A stretch of 6,394 bases of DNA from Candidatus Nomurabacteria bacterium RIFCSPHIGHO2_01_FULL_39_10 (GTDB lineage: Bacteria; Patescibacteriota; Minisyncoccia; Phycocordibacterales; UBA9973), in NCBI GenBank assembly GCA_001786805.1, contig MFTJ01000040.1, forward strand, positions 1 to 6,394. The letters are read 5' to 3'. Below, piece after piece: positions 1 to 4,712 of this stretch; positions within the stretch are counted from its first letter, which is position 1, and each line of letters begins with the position of its first letter. Under the pieces are notes generated by a model, which saw nothing but the letters and a program-made list of their open reading frames with translations, made no database searches and was not told the DNA's origin. A program made the position numbers and the translations under genes.

Positions 1-179
1 CCTAATGACGTTCCTCGCCGCTCCTGAAAAAAATCTGTAAAAATCCAAGTAAGATAAATAGGAATAATAATCCACAATAAATCCAAATACAATAAAGGGG
101 CTGCAAAAATACCAAACCACAAGACAACTAACTCCCACAAAAAAACAAGTATAATTAATATAATATCACCAAACGTCAT
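1..179 (-). CDS. N-terminal part of an integral membrane protein, cut by the left window edge
   Basis: Reading the minus strand from ATG 179-177 gives 59 full codons plus two bases with no stop before the edge, so the C-terminal part lies outside. The first 60 residues are strongly hydrophobic: about residues 5-27 (DIILIILVFLWELVVLWFG...) and 29-48 (rich in L, W, I with P40) form two membrane segments. A polar turn with the motif TDFFQERRGTSLG (48-60) follows. From memory, small archaeal (often DPANN) membrane proteins carry a similar FFQE+xGTS stretch after two helices, but I cannot name a function. A GAGAGG purine stretch (195-190) lies 10 nt before the ATG and could be a ribosome binding site. 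The gene is divergent from the Cys-rich protein at 247. Unbroken reading through such AT-rich DNA and the coherent hydrophobic pattern make it convincing. Confidence 0.8.
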   Translation of the reverse strand, partial: MTFGDIILIILVFLWELVVLWFGIFAAPLLYLDLLWIIIPIYLTWIFTDFFQERRGTSL

Positions 180-218
180 GTATCTCAAACCTCTCTTAAA
201 ACAGAAAACAAAACATAC

Positions 219-226
219 TTATATAT
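219..226. promoter_or_regulatory. TATA box between the membrane protein and the Cys-rich protein
   Basis: TTATATAT is centred 24 bp before ATG 247, the spacing expected of an archaeal leaderless promoter for the plus-strand gene. Read on the other strand it would start transcription near 195-200, giving the membrane protein gene a leader of about 20 nt that includes its purine-rich site at 190-195. It may therefore serve both directions. Confidence 0.5.
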
Positions 227-246
227 CTTTACCTCCCAAAAGAAAA

Positions 247-360
247 ATGCCCCTCCTCTGTGAAGTCTGTCAGCACGAAATGCAACCAATCAAGCAAAAA
301 TACATCTGTTCGAACTGCCACCACATCAAACCTTGTTGTGAAGGGGATAGGTGTGATTGA
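247..360 (+). CDS. Very small Cys-rich (zinc-ribbon-like) protein
   Basis: The product is 37 residues with seven cysteines: CEVC (C5, C8), CSNC (C21, C24), the pair C30-C31 in PCCEG, and C36. Two CxxC knuckles 12 residues apart are the layout of a structural zinc ribbon. The CCEG ending resembles unnamed short proteins I recall in bacteria and archaea. Role unknown; a small zinc-binding or nucleic-acid-associated protein is a guess. The reading frame is also open from an ATG at 178, which would add 23 basic residues. I prefer 247 because a TATA box sits 24 bp upstream, the added segment has intergenic-like composition, and the 178 start would overlap the start codon of the opposing membrane protein gene. 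It converges on the tRNA gene 19 bp downstream. Confidence 0.65.
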   Translation: MPLLCEVCQHEMQPIKQKYICSNCHHIKPCCEGDRCD

Positions 361-377
361 AACAAAAACAAAAAAAA
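361..377 (-). terminator. T-tract terminator of tRNA-Gly
   Basis: On the minus strand the tRNA 3' end is followed almost at once by T7, then T5 and T3 separated by single G bases, with no hairpin. This is the archaeal intrinsic termination signal. Confidence 0.55.
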
Positions 378-379
378 GA

Positions 380-450
380 TACGGCTGCCGGGAATTGAAC
401 CCGGGTCACAAGCTTGGGAAGCTCGAATCATACCGTTAGACCACAGCCGT
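380..450 (-). tRNA. tRNA-Gly, anticodon CCC
   Basis: The 71-nt minus-strand sequence folds into a complete cloverleaf. The acceptor stem ACGGCTG/CAGCCGT has 7 perfect pairs and the discriminator is A. The D arm carries the GG pair. The anticodon stem CGAGC/GCTTG (one G-T pair) closes the loop TTCCCAA, and the T stem CCGGG/CCCGG closes TTCAATT. The loop puts CCC at positions 34-36 (416-418 here), reading glycine codon GGG. No intron is present and CCA is not encoded. The first acceptor pair is A1-T72, whereas glycine tRNAs usually start with G1-C72. A T tract follows the 3' end and a TATA-like box precedes the 5' end. Confidence 0.95.
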
Positions 451-474
451 ATAATTCAACAGAAAAATATCTCC

Positions 475-488
475 TTTTTAAAAATATA
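475..488 (-). promoter_or_regulatory. TATA box of tRNA-Gly
   Basis: The minus strand reads ATATTTTTAAAAAG here, 25-38 bp before the mature tRNA 5' end. That fits a start site a few bases upstream of the tRNA. Confidence 0.5.
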
Positions 489-516
489 TGTATATTATAC
501 ACCAAAAAGAGAATCA

Positions 517-735
517 TTAATTCAAAGGAAAATATAATTTAAGCAGCACAAACCCAATCCCTCCTCCCATAACCATATAACAACCCTCTAACAACCCAAG
601 CGTATCCAACTTGTCTTCAATAATCTTCTGAGTATCAGAATTCAAAAAACCCTGCGTACGACTAATATAATTCTTCTTGCCATAATACGGCACAAAATCA
701 CTCATTTTAAAGTCAATAAGCTCCTCGATTGTCAT
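517..735 (-). CDS. Small hypothetical protein with a C-terminal membrane segment
   Basis: The product is 72 residues and I do not recognise it. The first 48 residues are polar and mixed in charge (MTIEELIDFKMSDFVPYYG...). Residues about 49-69, containing CYMVMGGGIGFVLLKLYF, form one glycine-rich hydrophobic stretch long enough to cross a membrane, which suggests a tail-anchored or single-pass protein. The start at 735 is supported by a TATA-like TATATAA centred 23 bp upstream (755-761). An alternative Met11 would leave 62 residues. It follows the 216-residue gene by only 14 bp in the same direction, so read-through from that gene is also possible. The stop is followed by a short T5 run near 503-508. 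Confidence 0.6.
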   Translation of the reverse strand: MTIEELIDFKMSDFVPYYGKKNYISRTQGFLNSDTQKIIEDKLDTLGLLEGCYMVMGGGIGFVLLKLYFPLN

Positions 736-749
736 TGTAAAAAATATAA

Positions 750-1400
750 TTAGCTATATAACCCTCCTAAAACATGATTAAATACACGAGGATAAAATCG
801 TTCCTGAACATGAAGCAACTGTTTCGTATACAAATCATTATATCTGTCCGCATCCTCCATGAAACGAGTTAAATCACCTAACATACCTTTTAAGTTTTGG
901 GGATGAATACTTTGTTTTCTCACTCGAGTAGCTTCATGAATTAACAACCGCGGTAACGCCAGATACGCTTTCGAAAAATCAAAACTAGTATCATACACAC
1001 GTTTAAATTCCGCTTGTACACCAGAAGAACTTTTATCTACAGATTTTACAGCTCCTACCACAAATCGAATCATCTGCCGATGACTTGCAAGTGCCGCATC
1101 TAGAACACATTTATCTTCCTCATTTAAAGAAACATACCCACTATATGTTTCTGAAATTTGAACTAAACTCTTTATTGCAGCAGTATAATGAGATGCAACA
1201 TAACAAGACATTGCATTTACCATAATATCTTGTCGAAAAATATCACAAATTTCTTCACGATGAACTTTTTGTAAATCCGAATCAGATACAACTGCAGAAA
1301 TATCTTGTATAACACCCTCACAAAAAGGTGAAGTATATCTCTCTTTAAATCTGCTGCCAAACCAATCATTCACTATCTTTAAGTTATGTTCTAAAACCAT
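750..1400 (-). CDS. Hypothetical protein, 216 residues
   Basis: I recognise no family. The protein looks mostly helical and soluble: charged and hydrophobic residues alternate, prolines and glycines are few in the middle, and there is no signal peptide or clear membrane segment. Features include scattered cysteines (C27, C51, C65, C97), a stretch LLIHEATRVRKQ near residues 152-163 and an aromatic-rich tail. The HE pair is not part of an HExxH motif. The start at 1400 is chosen because a TATA-like AATATA lies 22 bp upstream, and because the ATG and following 32 bases are nearly repeated immediately upstream, where the frame is closed by stops. It sits downstream of spt5 but is separated by T tracts and its own promoter, so it is probably not in that operon. 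Confidence 0.65.
   Translation of the reverse strand: MVLEHNLKIVNDWFGSRFKERYTSPFCEGVIQDISAVVSDSDLQKVHREEICDIFRQDIMVNAMSCYVASHYTAAIKSLVQISETYSGYVSLNEEDKCVLDAALASHRQMIRFVVGAVKSVDKSSSGVQAEFKRVYDTSFDFSKAYLALPRLLIHEATRVRKQSIHPQNLKGMLGDLTRFMEDADRYNDLYTKQLLHVQERFYPRVFNHVLGGLYS
755..761 (-). promoter_or_regulatory. TATA-like box lying in the last codons of the upstream gene
   Basis: The minus strand reads TTATATA, centred 23 bp before ATG 735. The bases are the Leu-Tyr end of the 216-residue gene (TTA TAT AGC TAA), so this promoter, if real, overlaps coding sequence. Confidence 0.4.
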
Positions 1401-1437
1401 TCGTTCACTATCTTTAAGCTATATTCTAATCAACCAT
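1366..1437 (-). repeat. Tandem duplication of the gene start, 37 and 35 bp copies
   Basis: On the minus strand, 1437-1401 and 1400-1366 both begin ATGGTT and share CTTAAAGATAGTGAA. They differ by one 2-bp indel and three transitions (32 of 35 aligned bases identical). The downstream copy is the real start of the 216-residue gene. The upstream copy hits TAG at its fourth codon. Confidence 0.85.
1420..1425 (-). promoter_or_regulatory. TATA-like box of the 216-residue gene
   Basis: The minus strand reads AATATA, centred about 22 bp before ATG 1400. It lies inside the upstream copy of the tandem duplication. The matching position in the other copy is ACATAA, so the substitutions between copies improve the box. 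Confidence 0.35.
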
Positions 1438-1468
1438 CATCCCTTTCATCTCACAATCAAAACTAAGT

Positions 1469-1488
1469 AAAAAAATATCAAAAAAAAA
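1469..1488 (-). terminator. T-tract terminator after spt5
   Basis: Two bases after the spt5 stop codon the minus strand carries T9 (1488-1480) and then T7 (1475-1469) with no stem-loop. This is typical archaeal intrinsic termination. Confidence 0.6.
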
Positions 1489-1490
1489 CT

Positions 1491-1979
1491 TTAATTCTCA
1501 TCTTCCGCCGGCGCATCCTCATCCCGACGTACAACTTTTACCGCATCCATTTTAACTGTAATTGGAATAGGAACAGCAGATTCAAGTAGCTCAACTACAA
1601 TTTCTTCTTTCTGACGATTAATTCGCATAACTTTCGCATTCTCCCGTTTAAACGGCCCAGAAATAATTTCCACAATATCCCCTTTATGGATGTTCATCTC
1701 AACTTTTACCTGCTCAAGCATATGCTCAATCTCTTGATACGGAATCTCTGTAGGTAATAATCCACGTGCATAAGGAACCCCTTGCAAATCCGCTTCAGCA
1801 CCCTCTTTAGAACTCGCTTCAATAAAAATATACCCTCTCATTCCATGCGCTTTAATTACTGCTAAAATAGAATACTTTTTAGCCACCATTTGAAACTTAG
1901 AAACTAAATAATCAACAACTTGATCTTCTCTATTCGCTGCCGTCCGTAATCCAAATAAATGTGTTTCTGTATCTGCCAT
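1491..1979 (-). CDS. spt5: Transcription elongation factor Spt5 (archaeal NusG homologue)
   Basis: The 162-residue length is normal for archaeal Spt5, which binds the RNA polymerase clamp with Spt4 and keeps the DNA cleft closed for processive elongation. The NGN domain covers about residues 5-90, starting with LFGLRTAANREDQVVDYL and containing the signature GMRGYIFIEA (46-55), followed by VPYARGLLP. The KOW domain covers about 95-150, with KGDIVEIISGPFKRENAKV and a final VKMDAVKVV. The C-terminus ends in an acidic tail (RRDEDAPAEDEN). It starts 13 nt after the secE stop, so the two are one operon. The secE stop runs into TAGGGG, a weak G-rich site about 10 nt before this ATG. In many archaea this pair continues into ribosomal protein L11 and L1 genes; here it ends with T tracts. 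Confidence 0.95.
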   Translation of the reverse strand: MADTETHLFGLRTAANREDQVVDYLVSKFQMVAKKYSILAVIKAHGMRGYIFIEASSKEGAEADLQGVPYARGLLPTEIPYQEIEHMLEQVKVEMNIHKGDIVEIISGPFKRENAKVMRINRQKEEIVVELLESAVPIPITVKMDAVKVVRRDEDAPAEDEN

Positions 1980-1992
1980 CGTCTGTAAACCC

Positions 1993-2193
1993 CTAAAATA
2001 ATAATTGTTTAAGCAAAAAAATCACAAACCCCAACATACCAATAACCGCAATACCTATACCAGTTACTTTCAATAGCGTCTTATACTCATCCCAACCCGG
2101 TTTTTTTGTAATTCGTAAAACCCGCATTGTTTCTTTAATAAAACGCTTCACCTTCCCTTGCGGTACATCTGGCGAAAATTCCTGCTCTTCCAT
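1993..2193 (-). CDS. secE: Preprotein translocase subunit SecE (Sec61gamma)
   Basis: The 66-residue protein has the archaeal/eukaryotic SecE layout. A short acidic N-terminus is followed by an amphipathic cytoplasmic helix with the family motif RVLRITKKPGWDEYKTLLKV (24-43) and one membrane helix at about 44-66 (GIGIAVIGMLGFVIFLL). It clamps SecY in the translocon. It is the first gene of a two-gene unit with spt5, a conserved archaeal neighbour. The start at 2193 is supported by the TATA box centred 27 bp upstream, which implies a leaderless or nearly leaderless message. The stop is TAG. Confidence 0.95.
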   Translation of the reverse strand: MEEQEFSPDVPQGKVKRFIKETMRVLRITKKPGWDEYKTLLKVTGIGIAVIGMLGFVIFLLKQLLF

Positions 2194-2199
2194 TTATCG

Positions 2200-2238
2200 A
2201 TAGAACAGACGGATTATTTATAAAGGTTGCTGTTCTAT
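2200..2238. repeat. 9-bp perfect inverted repeat around the shared TATA box
   Basis: ATAGAACAG at 2200-2208 is the exact reverse complement of CTGTTCTAT at 2230-2238. The 21-bp spacer contains the palindromic TATA box, whose centre (2220.5) is within 2 bp of the repeat centre (2219). Each arm lies about 7-17 bp before one of the two start codons. This suggests operator half-sites or mirrored promoter elements. Confidence 0.75.
2217..2224. promoter_or_regulatory. Palindromic TATA box shared by secE-spt5 and the glycosylase gene
   Basis: TTTATAAA is its own reverse complement. Its centre is 27.5 bp from the secE ATG (minus) and 26.5 bp from the UDG ATG (plus). Both distances suit leaderless archaeal initiation, so one box can serve both directions. 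Confidence 0.7.
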
Positions 2239-2246
2239 TTTAACAC

Positions 2247-2855
2247 ATGTCTACCCTCAACACTATAGAATCCCTCCAATTCCACTACTCCACCTGCCAA
2301 AAATGCCCTGCACTCTGCCAATCCCGCACAAAAGTCGTCTTCGGCAACGGCAACCCCAACGCCAAAGTCTTATTCATCGGCGAAGCGCCAGGCGCAACCG
2401 AAGATAGAGAAGGCATCCCCTTCTGCGGCGCCTCAGGCAAAATTCTTCAGCAACTCTTAGCAACCATCAACCTCAACCGCACAGACATCTTCATCACCAA
2501 CACCATCCTCTGCCGCCCCGAAAACAACCGCAACCCCGAAAAAGACGAAATCAACAACTGCAAAGAGCGTCTCGATCAACTAATCCACATCATGCAGCCT
2601 AAAGTCATCGTCACCATCGGCAACTTCGCAACCAACCGCATCTTAAACAAAACCGGCATCACAAAACTACGCGGCAAAATCCATCCAACCACAATCAACA
2701 ACCAAGAAATTTCCGTCATCCCCATCATCCACCCCGCCAATTATTTATACAACGGCCGCAATCCCGACATGTTCAAACAAATGGCCGCGGATTTTCAAGT
2801 CATTAATAACATCATCCAAGAAAAACGAACACAGAAAAATCTAAGTGAATATTGA
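2247..2855 (+). CDS. udg: Uracil-DNA glycosylase, family 4 (4Fe-4S type)
   Basis: The 202-residue enzyme removes uracil arising from cytosine deamination, the first step of base excision repair. Four cysteines match the iron-sulfur cluster pattern of family 4: C17 and C20 (CQKC), C89 (LCRPENNRNP) and C105. Motif 1 is GEAPGATED (45-53), followed by GIPFCGASG (56-64), where the family usually has GxPFVGxAG. Motif 2 is the HPANYL stretch (162-167) with the conserved His-Pro. ITNTILCRPENNRNP is also a family hallmark. The start at 2247 fits the TATA box 26 bp upstream, so the transcript is probably leaderless. Codon use is strongly C-ending: by hand count 20 of 24 Ile codons are ATC. It is divergent from secE-spt5. 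Confidence 0.95.
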   Translation: MSTLNTIESLQFHYSTCQKCPALCQSRTKVVFGNGNPNAKVLFIGEAPGATEDREGIPFCGASGKILQQLLATINLNRTDIFITNTILCRPENNRNPEKDEINNCKERLDQLIHIMQPKVIVTIGNFATNRILNKTGITKLRGKIHPTTINNQEISVIPIIHPANYLYNGRNPDMFKQMAADFQVINNIIQEKRTQKNLSEY

Positions 2856-2890
2856 ATTAAAATTAGAAAAATAGACAATTTTATAGTAAA

Positions 2891-2900
2891 ATATTTAAAT
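2891..2900 (+). promoter_or_regulatory. TATA box of the toxin-antitoxin pair
   Basis: ATATTTAAAT is centred about 25 bp before ATG 2921, the leaderless spacing seen at other genes here. The surrounding 65-bp gap is nearly pure A/T. Confidence 0.5.
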
Positions 2901-2920
2901 AAACAATCATTATATGACAT

Positions 2921-3127
2921 ATGCAAGCAGAAACCGTAACTATAACAGAATATATACAAAAAATAAACAAAGTAGAAGCAATGTTAGAAGAGATTAAACA
3001 AGGTCTTACCTTATTTCAAACAGAATTACAAGAAAGTATCCAGCGTGGTGAAAAAGACATTACCGAAGGAAGAGTAACTATTTGTAAGACCGAAGTAGAA
3101 CTAGACAAATTCTTCGCACAAATTTAA
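2921..3127 (+). CDS. Putative type II antitoxin
   Basis: The 68-residue protein has a coiled-coil-like first two thirds (TEYIQKINKVEAMLEEIKQG...). It ends with KDITEGRVTICKTEVELDKF (45-64), which matches the short toxin-wrapping tail of many RelB-like antitoxins (D-I-x-x-G-R-V then a charged helix). The call rests on this tail, the small size, and the toxin-like gene starting one base after its stop. No HTH, ribbon-helix-helix or AbrB DNA-binding domain is obvious, so autoregulation is uncertain. It uses A/T-ending codons (1 of 8 Ile codons is ATC), unlike the glycosylase just upstream. Confidence 0.65.
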   Translation: MQAETVTITEYIQKINKVEAMLEEIKQGLTLFQTELQESIQRGEKDITEGRVTICKTEVELDKFFAQI

Positions 3128-3128
3128 A

Positions 3129-3380
3129 ATGTACAAAGCTATTTTTTCTTCAGAATTTGAAAAACAATTAAAGAAACTGAAGCAAAAAGATAAAGCATTA
3201 TACGAAAGACTTGAAAAAAAGATACGAGACATTCTTCTTGAGCCAACCCATATAAAACACTTACGTAATGTACTTAAAGGACAACAACGTGTCCAATTAG
3301 GACCATTTGTTTTAAAATTTACACAAGAAGAAGAAACAATTTATTTTATAACTATAGAACATCACGACCAAGCATATTAA
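3129..3380 (+). CDS. RelE/ParE superfamily toxin
   Basis: The 83-residue protein is the right size for RelE/ParE toxins. It opens with the beta strand YKAIFSSEFEKQLKKL and two lysine-rich helices. It continues with HLRNVLKGQQRVQLGPFVLKF (44-64), the family core (L.G..R..lG.f.l.f), and closes with IYFITIEHHDQAY (71-83), the usual last strand followed by an H/R-D-x-x-Y ending. RelE members cleave mRNA on the ribosome and ParE members poison gyrase; sequence alone does not decide. The R54 and H78/H79 residues are candidates for activity. It starts 1 nt after the antitoxin stop, implying translational coupling. Ile codons are ATT/ATA only (0 of 7 ATC). Confidence 0.8.
   Translation: MYKAIFSSEFEKQLKKLKQKDKALYERLEKKIRDILLEPTHIKHLRNVLKGQQRVQLGPFVLKFTQEEETIYFITIEHHDQAY
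3372..3380 (+). promoter_or_regulatory. Possible TATA box of the HExxH protein gene
   Basis: GCATATTAA overlaps the toxin's last codons and stop and is centred 26 bp before ATG 3402. A better TATA match, TTTATAAA at 3386-3393, is only 12 bp from that ATG, too close for a leaderless start. Assignment is uncertain. Confidence 0.3.
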
Positions 3381-3401
3381 GAGAATTTATAAAATCAACA
3401 A

Positions 3402-3800
3402 ATGGTGCCTGCAACATCTCAAGTACCAGACCTTCTTGCAATCTACAAACACTTCCAACGCGATTGTGGCAAAATCTACATCAAATACTCCCTTCCCAAA
3501 AGTCGCGCCTACCTCCGTCAAGAACAAGGTCATCAGATTATCGAAATATCTGGCCAAGACGACTTCCAAGACCAAGTCAAATCCTTCATCCACGAGCTAC
3601 TTCACCTCGCCCCTCAACATCAATGGTATCTTGACAATCATTATATCTTAAGAAAAGGAGAAAGTGAACACATCAACCAAAAACATACCCAACTCGAAGC
3701 AACCATTGAAGCCCAAACCCAACAAATCTATCAAACAGACATGTACACTAAAAAAGCCCTCGAAGTGATATTATTGCAAGATGCCATAACAAAAGGATAA
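3402..3800 (+). CDS. Small putative zinc metallopeptidase (HExxH)
   Basis: The 132-residue protein has FIHELLHLAPQH at residues 62-73. H64, E65 and H68 are the classic zinc-protease HExxH helix. A third ligand could be H73, or E99/E103 in the helix LEATIEAQTQQIY, as in gluzincins. The N-terminal part (DLLAIYKHFQRDCGKIYIKY) may form the small alpha/beta lobe seen in minimal zincins. There is no signal peptide or membrane segment, so it is probably cytoplasmic. I cannot place it in a named family. It begins 21 bp after the toxin gene and may be co-transcribed with it. Its codon use (8 of 13 Ile codons ATC) resembles the glycosylase rather than the toxin pair, so it may belong to the resident genome. 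It converges with the 288-residue gene. Confidence 0.65.
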   Translation: MVPATSQVPDLLAIYKHFQRDCGKIYIKYSLPKSRAYLRQEQGHQIIEISGQDDFQDQVKSFIHELLHLAPQHQWYLDNHYILRKGESEHINQKHTQLEATIEAQTQQIYQTDMYTKKALEVILLQDAITKG

Positions 3801-3809
3801 CATAACTCC

Positions 3810-3845
3810 AAAAAAAGATAGAAAAAATAAGACAGAAAATAAAAA
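3810..3845 (-). terminator. T-tract terminator of the 288-residue gene
   Basis: Immediately after the stop codon the minus strand has T5 (3845-3841), then T6 (3827-3822) and T7 (3816-3810), with no hairpin. It lies in the gap between two convergent genes. Confidence 0.55.
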
Positions 3846-4712
3846 TTATCGTCTACTAGTACCAGGCATCAACGGACTTCCCGCCCCATTTCCAGGCACG
3901 CCAATTGAAACCAAACGACCACCCTGCGATCCAGCTGCTCGTTGTTGTAAAGCCGCATCCATTTCATCCCTCTCATTAAACAGCGTACGCAACGCCATTA
4001 CTGGCTCTAATGTATACAGCTCACGCATTTGAGTTGAAAGATCAAACAATGCAGAAAACAAAGGATTTTGTTTCTCAATTTCATAAAGTCCTTGAATCAA
4101 TGAAGTCACATCCTCTGACAAAAATTTCCCCTCAACTGCTAGCGTTCGAGAGTGTCGCACTCCATGTTTTAACAACACATCCATCTCAGTACGCAAAGGC
4201 AACACACCATCAGACAACAATACTTTTCCACTCCACTGCAATCCTAAACCCCTCTTCTGAAGGTGAGGATGATGTAATACACTTTCATACCCTTTTCTTC
4301 CTTTATGTTCAATATCAGGAATTACTTCAGGCGGCAATAACTCACTATGTACTTGCACATACGAACGTGCATCAGCATCATCAGACAGCGCCGAAGTATT
4401 TGCACGTATATAAGAAAATAAATCCTCTTTGCCAATACGAAAATCTTGATGAAATTGATTTGGCAATTCTAAGACCGCTTTCTCCAATCCCGAACCCACC
4501 ATCTCTAAACCAGGAGGCAATGTCAAACTTCTTCGTACAGAAACCTTATCTACAATACTTCGTAAATAATCAATAACACCCTGCTCAGTTGGCATAGTAT
4601 ATTTGCCAAGCAACACCACACGCTGTAAAGTCATATCTCCATGATTCGTTTGCACAACTTCTTGCTTCACATATACACTTTCTGCTTTTTGTTCATATCC
4701 TGGTAATGTCAT
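3846..4712 (-). CDS. Hypothetical protein, 288 residues
   Basis: I recognise no family. Residues 1-250 look like a folded soluble protein with mixed helices and strands. It includes a region with several Leu/Pro turns (LTLPPGLEMVGSGLEKAVLELP, about 63-84) and a histidine-rich stretch (about 145-150, LHHPHLQ). From about 252 on it becomes a flexible tail rich in G, A, S and P (AAGSQGGRLVSIGVPGNGAGSPLMPG). There is no signal peptide or membrane helix. The start at 4712 is chosen for a GAGGT ribosome binding site 8 nt upstream. Its promoter is probably far upstream (TATA at 4804-4811), giving a leader of about 70 nt. A 188-codon antisense frame inside it is judged a shadow. Confidence 0.65.
   Translation of the reverse strand: MTLPGYEQKAESVYVKQEVVQTNHGDMTLQRVVLLGKYTMPTEQGVIDYLRSIVDKVSVRRSLTLPPGLEMVGSGLEKAVLELPNQFHQDFRIGKEDLFSYIRANTSALSDDADARSYVQVHSELLPPEVIPDIEHKGRKGYESVLHHPHLQKRGLGLQWSGKVLLSDGVLPLRTEMDVLLKHGVRHSRTLAVEGKFLSEDVTSLIQGLYEIEKQNPLFSALFDLSTQMRELYTLEPVMALRTLFNERDEMDAALQQRAAGSQGGRLVSIGVPGNGAGSPLMPGTSRR

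Noticed and set aside
1..27. Possible 3' end of a plus-strand gene (frame closed by TGA at 25-27)
   Set aside because: The minus-strand membrane protein explains these bases better and stays open through them.
178..246. Longer start for the Cys-rich protein
   Set aside because: It adds 23 basic residues with spacer-like composition and overlaps the start codon of the opposing membrane protein. A box at 151-158 could serve it, so it is not excluded, only less likely.
2200..2238. Reading the GAACAG/CTGTTC arms as a bacterial LexA (SOS) box
   Set aside because: The half-sites have the wrong order and spacing (21 bp), and LexA is a bacterial regulator, while the context is archaeal.
3387..3651. 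Open frames at 3387-3593 (minus) and 3436-3651 (plus) overlapping the HExxH gene
   Set aside because: They are shadows of the 3402-3800 frame, which has the zinc-protease motif and matching codon bias.
4010..4576. A 188-codon open frame on the plus strand opposite the 288-residue gene
   Set aside because: It lies wholly inside a longer minus-strand frame that has a ribosome binding site and T-tract terminator. Its composition (His, Thr, Gln rich) is what the C-rich, G-poor + strand yields by chance.
4600..4640. Possible kinship of the 288-residue protein to the paralog pair through MTLQRVVLLG versus KSLQGVLHIG
   Set aside because: Only about ten residues match and nothing else aligns around them.
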